From a virus, in the IMG/VR virus record IMGVR_UViG_3300009093_000039, positions 1 to 64,000 of that record: 64,000 nucleotides of DNA. One strand, written 5' to 3'. The stretch's first letter is position 1; every line of letters starts with the position of its first letter. The notes under the pieces were generated by a model. That model saw only the letters and a list, made by a program, of their open reading frames with translations, was not told where the DNA came from and ran no database searches. Shown here piece by piece: positions 1-7,151 of the stretch. The translations under genes and the position numbers were made by a program.

Positions 1-206
1 ACCCACGGGCCGAACTGGTTGACGATCAGCTCCGTGGTCAGCAGGTCGTCGATGGCCGACGCGATCCGCTTCTTGCCCATCGAGGTGAGCTTGAAGGTGT
101 CGCGGAACTTCGCGACGTCGAGGGCGGCGCTCAGGACGCTGGCACGCTGGATCGCGGCCAGGACGCAAGAGACACCGTTCACCAGCTTGTTTTCAGTCTT
201 CGACAT
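1..206 (-). CDS. Hypothetical protein, 3' end beyond the window
   Basis: The gene starts at ATG 206 behind a GGAGA ribosome-binding site and runs off the left edge, so only about 68 residues are visible (start MSKTENKLVNGV). The visible part has an alanine-rich helix and a stretch (TFKLTSMGKKRIASAIDDLL) that could be a winged-helix or helix-turn-helix segment, but this is weak. A CTGTAAAG promoter-like motif lies about 100 bases upstream. I do not recognise the family. Confidence 0.7.
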   Translation of the reverse strand, partial: MSKTENKLVNGVSCVLAAIQRASVLSAALDVAKFRDTFKLTSMGKKRIASAIDDLLTTELIVNQFGPW

Positions 207-300
207 TTCATTTCTCCAGGTAACCAAATGGTACGTTGACGAGGCCGGCTACCAGCATCCTCGCTCACGCCCGCAGTGGATGTCGCTGCGGGTCGACTCA

Positions 301-312
301 TTCTCTTTACAG
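301..312 (-). promoter_or_regulatory. CTGTAAAG promoter-like motif
   Basis: The minus strand reads CTGTAAAGAGAA upstream of the leftmost gene. The same CTGTAAAG core lies 23-40 bases before the start codons at 13468, 18260 and, on the plus strand, 18652. A 7-bp stem (CCCGCAG/CTGCGGG) lies between the motif and the gene start at 206. Promoter function is inferred from recurrence and position only. Confidence 0.4.
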
Positions 313-320
313 GACGGCCA

Positions 321-1091
321 TCACTCGTGGAAGTGGAAGCCGTGCGGGCCGCTCTCGTCCTCGTCCTCTTCGGTGTAGTCGGTGACGTCGGTGGTCGTGT
401 CCGGGTCGATGCCCAGGCCGTCCAGGATTTCGAGCCACGCGCGGTACGCCGTCTTCTGCGGATCGATGTCACACCGCATGCCTTCGGTGTAGACGACCCA
501 CGGCTTGGCCTTGCGCTCAGGGAACGGCATGCGGATCAGATAGAACTCTTGCCCATCATCCTGGTCGACGTAACCGATGTCGACCTTGATGACCGTGTCG
601 TTCTCGTTGGCGAAGAAGTCGAGTTCAACCAGGCCGTAGGAGGTGCCGGTGTTGATCTTGCGGCCGTAGCGGCACGGCCACGACTGGCGTTCCAGCGCCG
701 TCTTGACCATGTTCGCATTGACGAGGTCCTTTTCGCTCCGGGTCAGGGGTCGCACCTTCTTGCCCTTGAGCGCGCGTGCCACGATATCGAGTTCCTTGCG
801 CGTCGCATCATCCTTGCGGGGACGCGGATACAGCGCGATGGTCGTGCCCTTCTTCACGCGGTCGCCGGCCATGACCAGCACCTCGGCGCCCGGATAGAGC
901 GCGGGGCTCACCCAGTAGCGCTCGCCGTCGCGGTGATGCACGATCTTGATGGCGGGGTATCGCTGCGAGCGGCCTTCGGCCGGCAGGGCCGTGATCTTGC
1001 GCCCGTAGTTGCTGTTCTTGCGGCTGGTCTTGCCGTTGATGTTGAAGAGGGTGACGATGCCCTTGAACGGGGCCTTGATCTTGCGGCTCAT
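321..1091 (-). CDS. Hypothetical protein, 256 aa, acidic C-terminus
   Basis: The start is placed at ATG 1091 (MSRKIKAPFKGIV) behind AGAAAGG. The reading frame is open further upstream, but that part is low-complexity serine-rich translation overlapping the neighbouring terminator. The N-terminal half is basic. The last 30 residues are acidic and end in a His-rich tail (GPHGFHFHE). A central segment (NENDTVIKVDIGYVDQDDG) looks like beta structure. I recognise no family. It lies in the leftmost early minus-strand unit. Confidence 0.75.
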   Translation of the reverse strand: MSRKIKAPFKGIVTLFNINGKTSRKNSNYGRKITALPAEGRSQRYPAIKIVHHRDGERYWVSPALYPGAEVLVMAGDRVKKGTTIALYPRPRKDDATRKELDIVARALKGKKVRPLTRSEKDLVNANMVKTALERQSWPCRYGRKINTGTSYGLVELDFFANENDTVIKVDIGYVDQDDGQEFYLIRMPFPERKAKPWVVYTEGMRCDIDPQKTAYRAWLEILDGLGIDPDTTTDVTDYTEEDEDESGPHGFHFHE

Positions 1092-1128
1092 GACATGCCT
1101 TTCTAGGCTGGGTGGCGGACACAAACGG

Positions 1129-1158
1129 CAAGAGCCCCTCCAACTGGGAGGGCTCTGG
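1129..1158 (-). terminator. Hairpin, possible weak terminator
   Basis: On the minus strand AGAGCCCTCC pairs with GGAGGGGCTCT (one bulged C) directly after the small membrane-protein gene ending at 1162. Only a short T-poor tail follows, so termination may be partial. Confidence 0.5.
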
Positions 1159-1161
1159 CTG

Positions 1162-1407
1162 TCAGGGGTGAGGCTTGAGCTCGGGATAGAGAGCGACGAG
1201 CACGAGCAAGATGATGACGATGGCGAAGACGAGGCCAACCGAGGACATCATCTCATCGTGAGTGCGCTGCTCACGGATGTTGCTATCGCGCTCCTCGTAG
1301 TTCTCGATGAGATCGAGCTCGGACGAGGTGATGTCCTCGTCACGGTCGACGCAGCGCCGCAGCGCCTCTCGCTGCTCGAACGTGCTGCGGAGATGGCGGC
1401 GCTTCAT
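1162..1407 (-). CDS. Small single-pass membrane protein
   Basis: This 81-residue protein has a charged N-terminal half (residues 1-52, rich in E, R and D). It ends in one hydrophobic helix (about residues 53-75: SSVGLVFAIVIILLVLVALY) and a short ELKPHP tail. The topology suggests a C-terminally anchored inner-membrane protein with most of its length in the cytoplasm. Its ATG overlaps the stop of the upstream gene (ATGA), so the two are probably translationally coupled. Function is unknown. Small early membrane proteins of phages often act in host takeover or superinfection exclusion, but nothing here proves that. Confidence 0.75.
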   Translation of the reverse strand: MKRRHLRSTFEQREALRRCVDRDEDITSSELDLIENYEERDSNIREQRTHDEMMSSVGLVFAIVIILLVLVALYPELKPHP

Positions 1408-1643
1408 GATGGCCGATTGAGCACGCGGTCGACGCGGATCAGCGCGTCTTCGCCCTGAGCAGCGACGGCGCCGATCAGGTGCATGACGTTCTGCGCGTCA
1501 CCGCACGCGTTGGCATGCTCGAGGAACGTGCGATGCGGTTCGATCACCAGCGGGTTCTCGGTGACGGCGCCGAACTCGGCGTTGATGCGCTTGAGCCGCT
1601 CGGCATCGAGGCCGAACGTGGCGACAAGTTGGGGACGAGGCAT
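1404..1643 (-). CDS. Hypothetical protein, 79 aa
   Basis: ATG 1643 is chosen because GGAGGG lies just upstream. A longer reading starting at 1679 would place the start inside the terminator at 1678-1704. The protein (MPRPQLVATFGLDAERLKRINAEFG...) is helical and has no recognisable domain. It is coupled to the membrane-protein gene by an ATGA overlap. Confidence 0.7.
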   Translation of the reverse strand: MPRPQLVATFGLDAERLKRINAEFGAVTENPLVIEPHRTFLEHANACGDAQNVMHLIGAVAAQGEDALIRVDRVLNRPS

Positions 1644-1677
1644 GGGCAAACCCTCCAAGGTTGCGGACAGGAACGGC

Positions 1678-1704
1678 AAAAGGGGACCACGAGGGTCCCC
1701 TTTT
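1678..1704 (-). terminator. Intrinsic terminator, 11-bp perfect stem
   Basis: AAAAGGGGACC (1678-1688) pairs perfectly with GGTCCCCTTTT (1694-1704) around a 5-base loop. The A/T ends make it usable from both strands. It lies directly downstream of the gene 1723-1983 and should end transcripts from the promoter at 2074. Confidence 0.85.
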
Positions 1705-1722
1705 GATTGTGAGCGCCGGCGC

Positions 1723-1983
1723 TCAGTGCTTCCAGGCCGCGGCGACGATCTTCTTGAAGGCGCCGAACGGCGTCTTCGCGTCGGCGGTCACGGGCTTGCC
1801 GCGCTTCGTGACGCCCAGCGCCGTCGCGACGACCGTGCCGTCCTTGGTCGGCTTGATCGTCAGCTTCGGCAGGCCGTGGCCTGTGACGGTCACGCGGTTC
1901 GGGTAGGCGACGAAACGCACCTTGTGGACGTTGCCACCGACCTTGACGTTGGCGACGACGGGAGCGAAAGTGTTGGACTTCAT
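1723..1983 (-). CDS. Hypothetical protein, 86 aa, basic
   Basis: It starts at ATG 1983 behind AGAAAGG. It is a small basic protein (MKSNTFAPVVANVKVGG... ending KKIVAAAWKH) predicted to be mostly beta strands with a C-terminal helix. It is monocistronic: a strong promoter lies about 90 bases upstream and a perfect terminator follows. Early phage genes with their own strong promoter and terminator are often highly expressed, for example as host-takeover or DNA-binding proteins. This is inference from layout; the sequence itself is not recognised. Confidence 0.8.
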   Translation of the reverse strand: MKSNTFAPVVANVKVGGNVHKVRFVAYPNRVTVTGHGLPKLTIKPTKDGTVVATALGVTKRGKPVTADAKTPFGAFKKIVAAAWKH

Positions 1984-2073
1984 GATGGACCTTTCTAGAT
2001 CACGGATGGAACATTGCGCGGGATTGCGCGGGATCGGAAATTTCAGGGTCGGGATTCCCTATCCTGTGATTCC

Positions 2074-2148
2074 ATTGTAGACCAAAAATCGCCCCCAGGA
2101 CCACCCCAGGGGCGATTTTTCGTCACTTTTTGCTCAATTTTTGTGCAA
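2074..2148 (-). promoter_or_regulatory. Early promoter P1 (TACAAT -10 plus upstream element)
   Basis: On the minus strand a GGTCTACAATGGA box lies at about 2070-2082, with the -10 hexamer TACAAT at 2079-2074. The element TTTTTGC-N4-TTTTTGTGCAA (written as plus strand) occupies 2127-2148. The promoter at 11523-11597 has the same -10 context (GGTCTATAATGGA) and the same element, and the distance between the two parts is 48 bases in both. No good -35 hexamer is seen. The gene served starts at 1983. Confidence 0.65.
2084..2120 (-). terminator. Intrinsic terminator, 12-bp perfect stem, nested in P1
   Basis: AAAAATCGCCCC (2084-2095) pairs with GGGGCGATTTTT (2109-2120). It terminates the unit whose last gene ends at 2182. 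It sits inside the spacer of promoter P1, just upstream of the -10 box, so terminator and promoter share bases. Confidence 0.85.
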
Positions 2149-2181
2149 AATGCCCACTTTTCGGCCTCCCAGGGGCCGTTT

Positions 2182-2466
2182 TCAGTCCTCGGGAGGGCGT
2201 CGGAACTCCATATGCCGGACGAGGAAGGGGCGCGCATGGGCGTTGCACGCGCGCTGATCCGAGTGCTGGCCCTTGACCACGAACGCCTGTCGATGCAGGG
2301 GCTCGGCGACGGAGCGCAGGTGCTTGCCGTCGAAGACCCACCAGATGGTTCCGACTGCGAGCTTGTGCCCCGACTTCGCGACCAGCACCTTCGTCCCTGC
2401 CGGCCACGAGGAGCGCCAGATGTCGGAGTCACGAATGCGGGCGTCGTGCCAGACGAGCTTGGCCAT
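2182..2466 (-). CDS. Hypothetical protein, 94 aa
   Basis: A small basic protein (MAKLVWHDARIRDSD...). The centre (GTKVLVAKSGHKLAVGTIWWVFDGK) looks like a small beta-barrel, and the tail is rich in Arg and His. Its start overlaps the stop of the upstream gene by one base. It is the last gene of a unit of about 20 genes that begins at 11449. No family recognised. Confidence 0.75.
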   Translation of the reverse strand: MAKLVWHDARIRDSDIWRSSWPAGTKVLVAKSGHKLAVGTIWWVFDGKHLRSVAEPLHRQAFVVKGQHSDQRACNAHARPFLVRHMEFRRPPED

Positions 2467-2810
2467 CAGTCGTCGCCACCGGCCGGTCCGTACGCCTCGG
2501 ACCGAGACAGGGGCCTGGTCGCCGCAGGGTAGCAGTTGATGTCGGAGAGACCGAAGACGGGAAGGCCAGCGCGCTTCATCAGCGCGATGACCTGCTCGAC
2601 GGTGGCGCCCACGGCCTCCTTCTTCATGCCGAGGCCGAGGATGGCGCCGTTGATCTTGCGCGGCCCGCGCTTGGGCATCTCTCGATCATCGTCCGCCGCG
2701 TCCTCGTACTCGAAGCGAGGTAGCACGGCCGTGATCTGGTTCGCCTGCACCAGGATGTCGTTGCCGTCGAGGTTGGGGAGGATGAAGAAGGTCGGTTGGA
2801 GTTCGTTCAT
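2466..2810 (-). CDS. Hypothetical protein, 114 aa
   Basis: A protein of mixed composition (MNELQPTFFILPNLDGND...) with an acidic patch EYEDAADDDRE at about residues 34-44. A helical segment follows (GATVEQVIALMKRAGL), then a Gly/Asp tail. It overlaps its neighbours by 4 bases upstream and 1 base downstream, so it is translated as part of the operon. No family recognised. Confidence 0.75.
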   Translation of the reverse strand: MNELQPTFFILPNLDGNDILVQANQITAVLPRFEYEDAADDDREMPKRGPRKINGAILGLGMKKEAVGATVEQVIALMKRAGLPVFGLSDINCYPAATRPLSRSEAYGPAGGDD

Positions 2811-3169
2811 TGCGGTTCCTTGTTGGGGATGTGAGGCTTGCGGCGCATGATGCCCTTCCAGTCGAGGAAGCCATGCCGGCTGTACCAGGCCCGGAGTTGC
2901 TCGGCCGTCATGCTGGAGCCGATGCCAGGTGCGACCTCAAGCAGGAGCGTGATCTGCGCTTCGTCGGCAGCAGCCAGGACCTGCTTGAGCAGCTGCGTGG
3001 CATAGCCCTTGCCACGGAACTCGGCCGGCACGTTCACCCGCGTCAGCAGGTAGCCCTTGCCGTAGTACTCGCAGAGATCGGCGATCGCACACTGATAGTC
3101 GCTCAGCTTGATGGTGAAGCACGATTGGAGCTTCGGCTTCGCGAGTGGGTCCCACATTGGATCAGGCAT
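2807..3169 (-). CDS. GNAT-family N-acetyltransferase
   Basis: The protein is predicted to transfer an acetyl group from acetyl-CoA to an amine. The acetyl-CoA binding motif A is visible as VNVPAEFRGKGYATQLLKQVLAAAD (R-x-x-G-x-A type), followed by a beta strand (ITLLLEVAP). The typical C-terminal portion follows, with Y-S-R-H-G-F at about residues 97-102. At 120 residues it is a little short for GNAT, so the N-terminal substrate part is minimal. The target is unknown. Known phage GNATs modify host enzymes or antibiotic-type substrates. The family assignment is well supported, the role is not. Confidence 0.8.
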   Translation of the reverse strand: MPDPMWDPLAKPKLQSCFTIKLSDYQCAIADLCEYYGKGYLLTRVNVPAEFRGKGYATQLLKQVLAAADEAQITLLLEVAPGIGSSMTAEQLRAWYSRHGFLDWKGIMRRKPHIPNKEPQ

Positions 3170-3449
3170 CGTGCATGTCCTCCAGTTTGTCGAAACGAAA
3201 GTGATTGCCGCCGCCCTGCTGCACCTGGCGGATCAGCATGCCGACCGTCCTGGACCCTGCTTCCTTGAGCCCGAGGATCTCCCAATTGACGTACTTGTGC
3301 GGCGTCGGGCCTTTGACGTCGCGGCCAGCGTACTGTGCCTTGACGTGAGCCTCGGCGCTGGCCTGATCCAGGAAGCCGAGGTAGTGGCCAGGTTCAGGCA
3401 TCGACCCGCGGCTGTGGTAGATGGCTTGAATGACGAAGAGTTGGAGCAT
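3162..3449 (-). CDS. Hypothetical protein, 95 aa
   Basis: A small protein (MLQLFVIQAIYHSRG...) with a segment YLGFLDQASAEAHVKAQY that resembles short DUF-type phage proteins, then a C-terminal helix rich in Q and G. It overlaps the GNAT gene by 8 bases. No function can be given. Confidence 0.7.
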   Translation of the reverse strand: MLQLFVIQAIYHSRGSMPEPGHYLGFLDQASAEAHVKAQYAGRDVKGPTPHKYVNWEILGLKEAGSRTVGMLIRQVQQGGGNHFRFDKLEDMHDA

Positions 3450-3452
3450 TGG

Positions 3453-3857
3453 TTACCTCCTGTTGGCTGCTCGGTTCTTGATCGGGTCACGCTCGTGACG
3501 CCACCACGAGGCCAGGGCGCGGATTCGCGTGCGCTTGGCCTTGAAGCGCTCGTGATCCGCCTGCTGAAAGCTCATGAGCTTGCGGGTCTCGGATTCGCGC
3601 TCTTCGATCTGGCGCAGTTCTTCGGCCCACTCACGCATCGTTGCCAGTACGTCTTCGGGCACGAGCAACGTCTTGACCTGTCCCGTCGCCTTGTCGATGG
3701 CCGGCAACATGCCCTTGACCTGAGACCCAGGCATGTTGAAGCTGTGAGGCTTCGGCGCCGGATGCGGGTTCTTGACCCACAGCGCTCGGCCCACGTCCGA
3801 TCCTTCAAGGATGCGAATGGAGCACGGGCCGCGATCTTCCCACGGCTTGAATGTCAC
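3453..3857 (-). CDS. Hypothetical protein, GTG start, coiled and basic C-terminus
   Basis: I choose GTG 3857 (VTFKPWEDRGPC...): AAGGAG lies 8 bases upstream, and the GTG overlaps the ligase stop as GTGA, the coupling pattern used across this operon. The frame is open further upstream only as antisense-type translation across the ligase. The first 70 residues are globular. About residues 75-134 form a charged helix (DVLATMREWAEELRQIEERESETRKL...) ending in a basic tail, a plausible nucleic-acid or partner-binding arm. Following the ligase directly, it may act with it, but that is speculation. Confidence 0.7.
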   Translation of the reverse strand: MTFKPWEDRGPCSIRILEGSDVGRALWVKNPHPAPKPHSFNMPGSQVKGMLPAIDKATGQVKTLLVPEDVLATMREWAEELRQIEERESETRKLMSFQQADHERFKAKRTRIRALASWWRHERDPIKNRAANRR

Positions 3858-5755
3858 AGCTTGAACTCCTTCACGAGTTGCGGCCACGTCATGACCTTGA
3901 TGCCCTTCTCTCGCGCCTTGTCGACCTTGGAGCTCGCCTTGCCGCCTTCCTTGTACAGCAGGATCGTGGTCCTGGCGCCGAACGATCCGATGTCGGCACC
4001 GAGGCCTTCGGCCGTCTCTTCTTCGTCCTCGTCGCGGTAGCCCGTCCATGAGATGAACTGGCCACTGAGCGGCTCGCCGGCGGTCTTCTTCGCCTTGGCC
4101 TTGGGCAGCGACCCGTCGATCGACAGGTAGCGTTGATAGACCTCCAGCTCTTCGACGAAAGCAATCGTGCCCTTGCAGATGGCGCGCGCCATCGTGGCTT
4201 CGAAGCCATGAACGTCCACGATGCGCTTCTCCAGCGCCACGGGCTTCTTCGCCTTGATCCCAGCGACGAGATCGTCCATGCTGATGCCGCCGGCCTCGAG
4301 CGCCGAGAGCTTGCGGCCACCGACACCTGCGGGGTAGCACCGCGATGCGACCATGAGGTCCTTCATCGGGATGATTTTGCCCTTGAACGCCTTGTCGAAC
4401 TGCGCCTGGATGTTGGCCGCAGTCTTCTCGCCGAGGCCCGCGTGAAAGAATGCCGAGACGAGCTTGCCACGATGCCACTGATTGAGGTAGTGGGCAACGG
4501 AGTCGAAGCCCTGCTGCTGGAGAGTCGTCAGCGTCTTCGTGCCCAGCAGCTCGATACCCATCGTGGTCATGAACTTGTGCATGTTCAGGACATCGATACG
4601 CCCCTGCGTCCCGGCCGTCGCCTGCTTGACGACGAAGTGCTTGCCCTCCAGCTTGTGCGGGATCTCCGGCAGCTGGATCTTGCCAGCCTTGACGACGCCC
4701 ACGATCTTCGGGATCACGTCGCCCGAGCGGACGATCTTGATGATCGCGCTGGGGCCGATATTGCGCTCCAGCATCCAGGCAGCGTTGTGCACCGTCGCGT
4801 GCTTGATGGTGACGCCGCCGACACGCTTGGGCTCGATCTCGACCTTGGGAACGATGCGGCCGTGACCCGTCACCTGCCAGTGGATGCACTTGACCTTGGC
4901 CTCGACCGCGTCCGCCTCGCTGTTGATCTTGAAGGCGATGATGTCCTTCGGCTTGTCGTTGGTCTTGTAGCTGTACTGGAAGTCCGGGGCAGCGATGACC
5001 AGACCGTCCATCGCATACGGGCTGGCCTTGCGCCTTCGCGCCAGCATCGTGGCCAGGCCGTCGGCCGTCGGCTTCTGGATCAAGGTATGGGGCACGACCG
5101 TGAGTCCGCAACGCTTGGCGAAGTCGAGCCCCTCGAGCAGCTTCGTGTCGAAAGTGCCGAGGACGATGATGTCCGTGCGCCGGAGTGCGCGTTGCTCCTC
5201 GGCCGTCGGCGCCCCGGTCATACTGCGGTTGAGGATGCCGGCCACGAGATTGCGCGGGTTGTCGTACTTGTCGGCGTAGTACTTGTTGAACGTCGCCTCC
5301 GACATCACGGCCTCACACCTGAACCAATAGGTGCTGTTGTACTTGAGCGTCTTCGGGACGTTGATGTACGGCAGCAGGAAGCTGATGTCACCGCCGACGT
5401 TGCCGTCGCCACGGGTGATGAGGGTCGTGAACCAGCCGCCCTTGGCGCCGAGCAGCAACGACGAGCCATCTTCCTTGTCCATGGCGACCTTGTCGTCACC
5501 ATCGAGCCACTTGTCGATCTCGCCGGGGTAGCGCTTGTTGAGGCTCGGCATCTTCTGCGGCAGCTCACGCTTTGCCTTCTTCGACTTGACGGTGACGCCG
5601 GTCTTGCGAAGCTCCTTCCACTTGGGATCGAGGGCCAAGATCCAGTCCTCCAGCTCATCGAACTTGTAGTCCGACATGATGGGCTTGCCCGCCTCATAGG
5701 CGGCCTTGGCCTTTTTGTAGAGAACCTTCTGTTGTGCGAGGGTGGTGTGGATCAT
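3854..5755 (-). CDS. ligA: NAD+-dependent DNA ligase
   Basis: This 633-residue enzyme seals nicks using NAD+. The nucleotidyltransferase domain holds MPSLNKRY (residues 69-76, the family SLxN motif) and the KxDG motif AMDKEDGSS, with Lys94 as the adenylated residue. An OB-like middle and helix-hairpin-helix region follow. The last 80 residues (LSGQFISWTGYRDEDEEE... WPQLVKEFKL) fit a BRCT domain. The four-cysteine zinc finger usual in bacterial LigA is not visible, since the few cysteines are isolated. It overlaps the next gene by 4 bases. A phage-encoded NAD+ ligase makes lagging-strand joining independent of the host. Confidence 0.92.
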   Translation of the reverse strand: MIHTTLAQQKVLYKKAKAAYEAGKPIMSDYKFDELEDWILALDPKWKELRKTGVTVKSKKAKRELPQKMPSLNKRYPGEIDKWLDGDDKVAMDKEDGSSLLLGAKGGWFTTLITRGDGNVGGDISFLLPYINVPKTLKYNSTYWFRCEAVMSEATFNKYYADKYDNPRNLVAGILNRSMTGAPTAEEQRALRRTDIIVLGTFDTKLLEGLDFAKRCGLTVVPHTLIQKPTADGLATMLARRRKASPYAMDGLVIAAPDFQYSYKTNDKPKDIIAFKINSEADAVEAKVKCIHWQVTGHGRIVPKVEIEPKRVGGVTIKHATVHNAAWMLERNIGPSAIIKIVRSGDVIPKIVGVVKAGKIQLPEIPHKLEGKHFVVKQATAGTQGRIDVLNMHKFMTTMGIELLGTKTLTTLQQQGFDSVAHYLNQWHRGKLVSAFFHAGLGEKTAANIQAQFDKAFKGKIIPMKDLMVASRCYPAGVGGRKLSALEAGGISMDDLVAGIKAKKPVALEKRIVDVHGFEATMARAICKGTIAFVEELEVYQRYLSIDGSLPKAKAKKTAGEPLSGQFISWTGYRDEDEEETAEGLGADIGSFGARTTILLYKEGGKASSKVDKAREKGIKVMTWPQLVKEFKL

Positions 5756-6106
5756 TTACTTCCCCAGGAGTTCGGAACGATGGACCTTGCAGCGGCTGTG
5801 CATCACGTACTCGATCTTGAACGTGCGCTTGATCAGGCCGTGCGTGTCGAACCAGCTCGGCGTGCAGTCGTCGATCAGCTTCTGGACCTTGCGCGCTTGC
5901 GCCTTGGTCAGACGGTACTGCGTGAGCGAGTGTCCTTCATGCCCACGGTTGAAGAAGAGGGTGTTGCTGTGTCCCGACTCGAAGGCCTTGCTGCTTCCGG
6001 AGCCCGGGTACAGGGTCGCGATCATCCCGTTCTTGCACTTGATGCTCGCGATGTAGAAGCTCTGGAGAAGACCGTTGACCGTCTTCGGTTCCTTGGTGGT
6101 GCTCAT
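5756..6106 (-). CDS. Hypothetical protein, 116 aa
   Basis: ATG 6106 (MSTTKEPKTVNGLLQ) has GGAG 9 bases upstream and overlaps the stop of the preceding membrane-protein gene. The frame is open upstream, but that part is antisense-like. The protein is basic with a helical core (YRLTKAQARKVQKLIDDC) and three cysteines. Its stop directly abuts the ligase start. No family recognised. Confidence 0.75.
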   Translation of the reverse strand: MSTTKEPKTVNGLLQSFYIASIKCKNGMIATLYPGSGSSKAFESGHSNTLFFNRGHEGHSLTQYRLTKAQARKVQKLIDDCTPSWFDTHGLIKRTFKIEYVMHSRCKVHRSELLGK

Positions 6107-6357
6107 TGCTTGTGCTCCGGAGCGTTGATGGAGTGCGGCGGGATCGCCACGGGCTGACCGTCCTTGAGGCACGTGACCGGCTGGTTGATGCCGGAGGACG
6201 CGACCTCGTAGCCCTTGATGATGCACCAGTTCATGTCGTCGTGGTACGCATCCTGGGTGTAGGTCACCGGCTCCGAGTGCCAGGCGATGGCCGTGACAGC
6301 GATGACGATGAGCGCGAAGACCGGCATGATGTTGCCGTGGACGGTGCGACCGCTCAT
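6103..6357 (-). CDS. Small membrane or secreted protein, 84 aa
   Basis: The N-terminus has one hydrophobic helix (about residues 9-27, NIMPVFALIVIAVTAIAW). A soluble part of 55 residues with two cysteines (NWCIIKGYE ... VTCLKDGQ) follows and could form a disulfide in the periplasm. The start overlaps the stop of the upstream gene as ATGA. This gene and the one before it look like a pair: each is an N-terminal anchor plus a short two-cysteine exported domain. Function unknown. Confidence 0.75.
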   Translation of the reverse strand: MSGRTVHGNIMPVFALIVIAVTAIAWHSEPVTYTQDAYHDDMNWCIIKGYEVASSGINQPVTCLKDGQPVAIPPHSINAPEHKQ

Positions 6358-6635
6358 CGCTGCGCTCCCGAAGCCGGAACAGCAGGCAGCGGGATCGTCG
6401 CGCCGTCGGGCCCCATGCAGTCGGCGCCCTGAATCCATCGATCGCCCGAGCGATTGTGGTTCGTGCGCGGGGCGATGCCGAAGCCCAAGTTCTTGCAGAC
6501 CTGCGTGTCGCGCGCGAGGTCGGCCGCGTCGTAGTCGTGCCGGGGCGGCTTCTTCAAGTTGTTGAGAACGAGCGTCGTGGCCACAGCGCTCAGGGCCAAG
6601 ATGACGGCATACGGGAGATAGTCGATGGTTTTCAT
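6354..6635 (-). CDS. Small membrane-anchored protein with two cysteines, 93 aa
   Basis: Start at ATG 6635 (MKTIDYLPYAVILALSAVATT), behind a GGAAG ribosome site. Residues 8-25 form a transmembrane or signal-anchor helix. The rest (VCKNLGFGIAPRTNHN ... GADCMGPDGATIPLPA) has two cysteines, a likely exported disulfide. It is similar in plan to the protein encoded downstream, so the two may be diverged duplicates or partners, in the manner of spanin-like or envelope-modifying pairs. That idea is inference only. Confidence 0.75.
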   Translation of the reverse strand: MKTIDYLPYAVILALSAVATTLVLNNLKKPPRHDYDAADLARDTQVCKNLGFGIAPRTNHNRSGDRWIQGADCMGPDGATIPLPAVPASGAQR

Positions 6636-6703
6636 GGTGCTTCCTTTCTTCCTTCCAGTCAACGAAAGCGAGGCGACACCCTGGTCGCCTCGCGCTTTGC
6701 TCT

Positions 6704-7117
6704 TCAGTAGTACAGACGCCACGCCTCGTCGTCGAAGACGGGCGGGACGATGGAGAGTGGCCAGTCGACCACGTGAACGTCATCGTCGATGATCTTGATG
6801 CCTGCGGCCTTGATCTTGGCCAGCAGGTGCTCCGGCGCCGACGATCCCAGCGCTGCTGCGAGGTCATTGACCATGAGGTCGAATGCCTCGATCCTGACCT
6901 TGCGAGCCATCTCATGCAGCTCCTGCTGGTAGGCCTCGACCAGCTTCCAGTTCTCGTAGTTGAGCTGTGCCGGCGGAGTGCCTGGGTCTTGTACGCCGCC
7001 GTGCTTCCTGCGCACGGCGTTGAAGTCAGCCCAGCCGAACTTCGCGCTCAGGGCGTCGATGTGGGTCTGGAGCAGGGCTCGCGGATTCGGATTCAAGTTG
7101 CCAACGATGTCGTTCAT
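6704..7117 (-). CDS. Hypothetical protein, 137 aa
   Basis: ATG 7117 (MNDIVGNLNPNPRALLQ) follows AGGGGACC. The upstream-open frame runs through the previous gene and is rejected. It is a mostly helical acidic protein (ALLQTHIDALSAKFGW ... EAYQQELHEMARKVRIEAFDLMVNDLAAAL) with a beta-rich tail. A GGTAAATAG motif lies 26 bases upstream, so it may have its own promoter. No family recognised. Confidence 0.75.
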   Translation of the reverse strand: MNDIVGNLNPNPRALLQTHIDALSAKFGWADFNAVRRKHGGVQDPGTPPAQLNYENWKLVEAYQQELHEMARKVRIEAFDLMVNDLAAALGSSAPEHLLAKIKAAGIKIIDDDVHVVDWPLSIVPPVFDDEAWRLYY

Positions 7118-7142
7118 GATAGAGGTCCCCTTGCAGAGATCC

Positions 7143-7151
7143 CTATTTACC
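7143..7151 (-). promoter_or_regulatory. GGTAAATAG late-promoter-like motif
   Basis: The minus strand reads GACGGTAAATAGGG across the stop codon of the preceding gene, 26 bases before ATG 7117. The same GTAAATAG string occurs in plus-strand intergenic positions before genes at 22291, 29798 and 48998. It resembles the T4 late consensus TATAAATA. Function is inferred. Confidence 0.4.

Noticed and set aside
1092-1238. Longer start for the gene at 321-1091
   Set aside because: The extra 49 codons are a serine-rich run crossing the hairpin at 1129-1158, while ATG 1091 has its own ribosome site.
3858-5111. N-terminal extension of the gene at 3453-3857 across the ligase
   Set aside because: The extra part is low-complexity Gly/Arg/Gln-rich translation of the ligase in another frame. 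A GTG with AAGGAG at 3857 explains the real gene.
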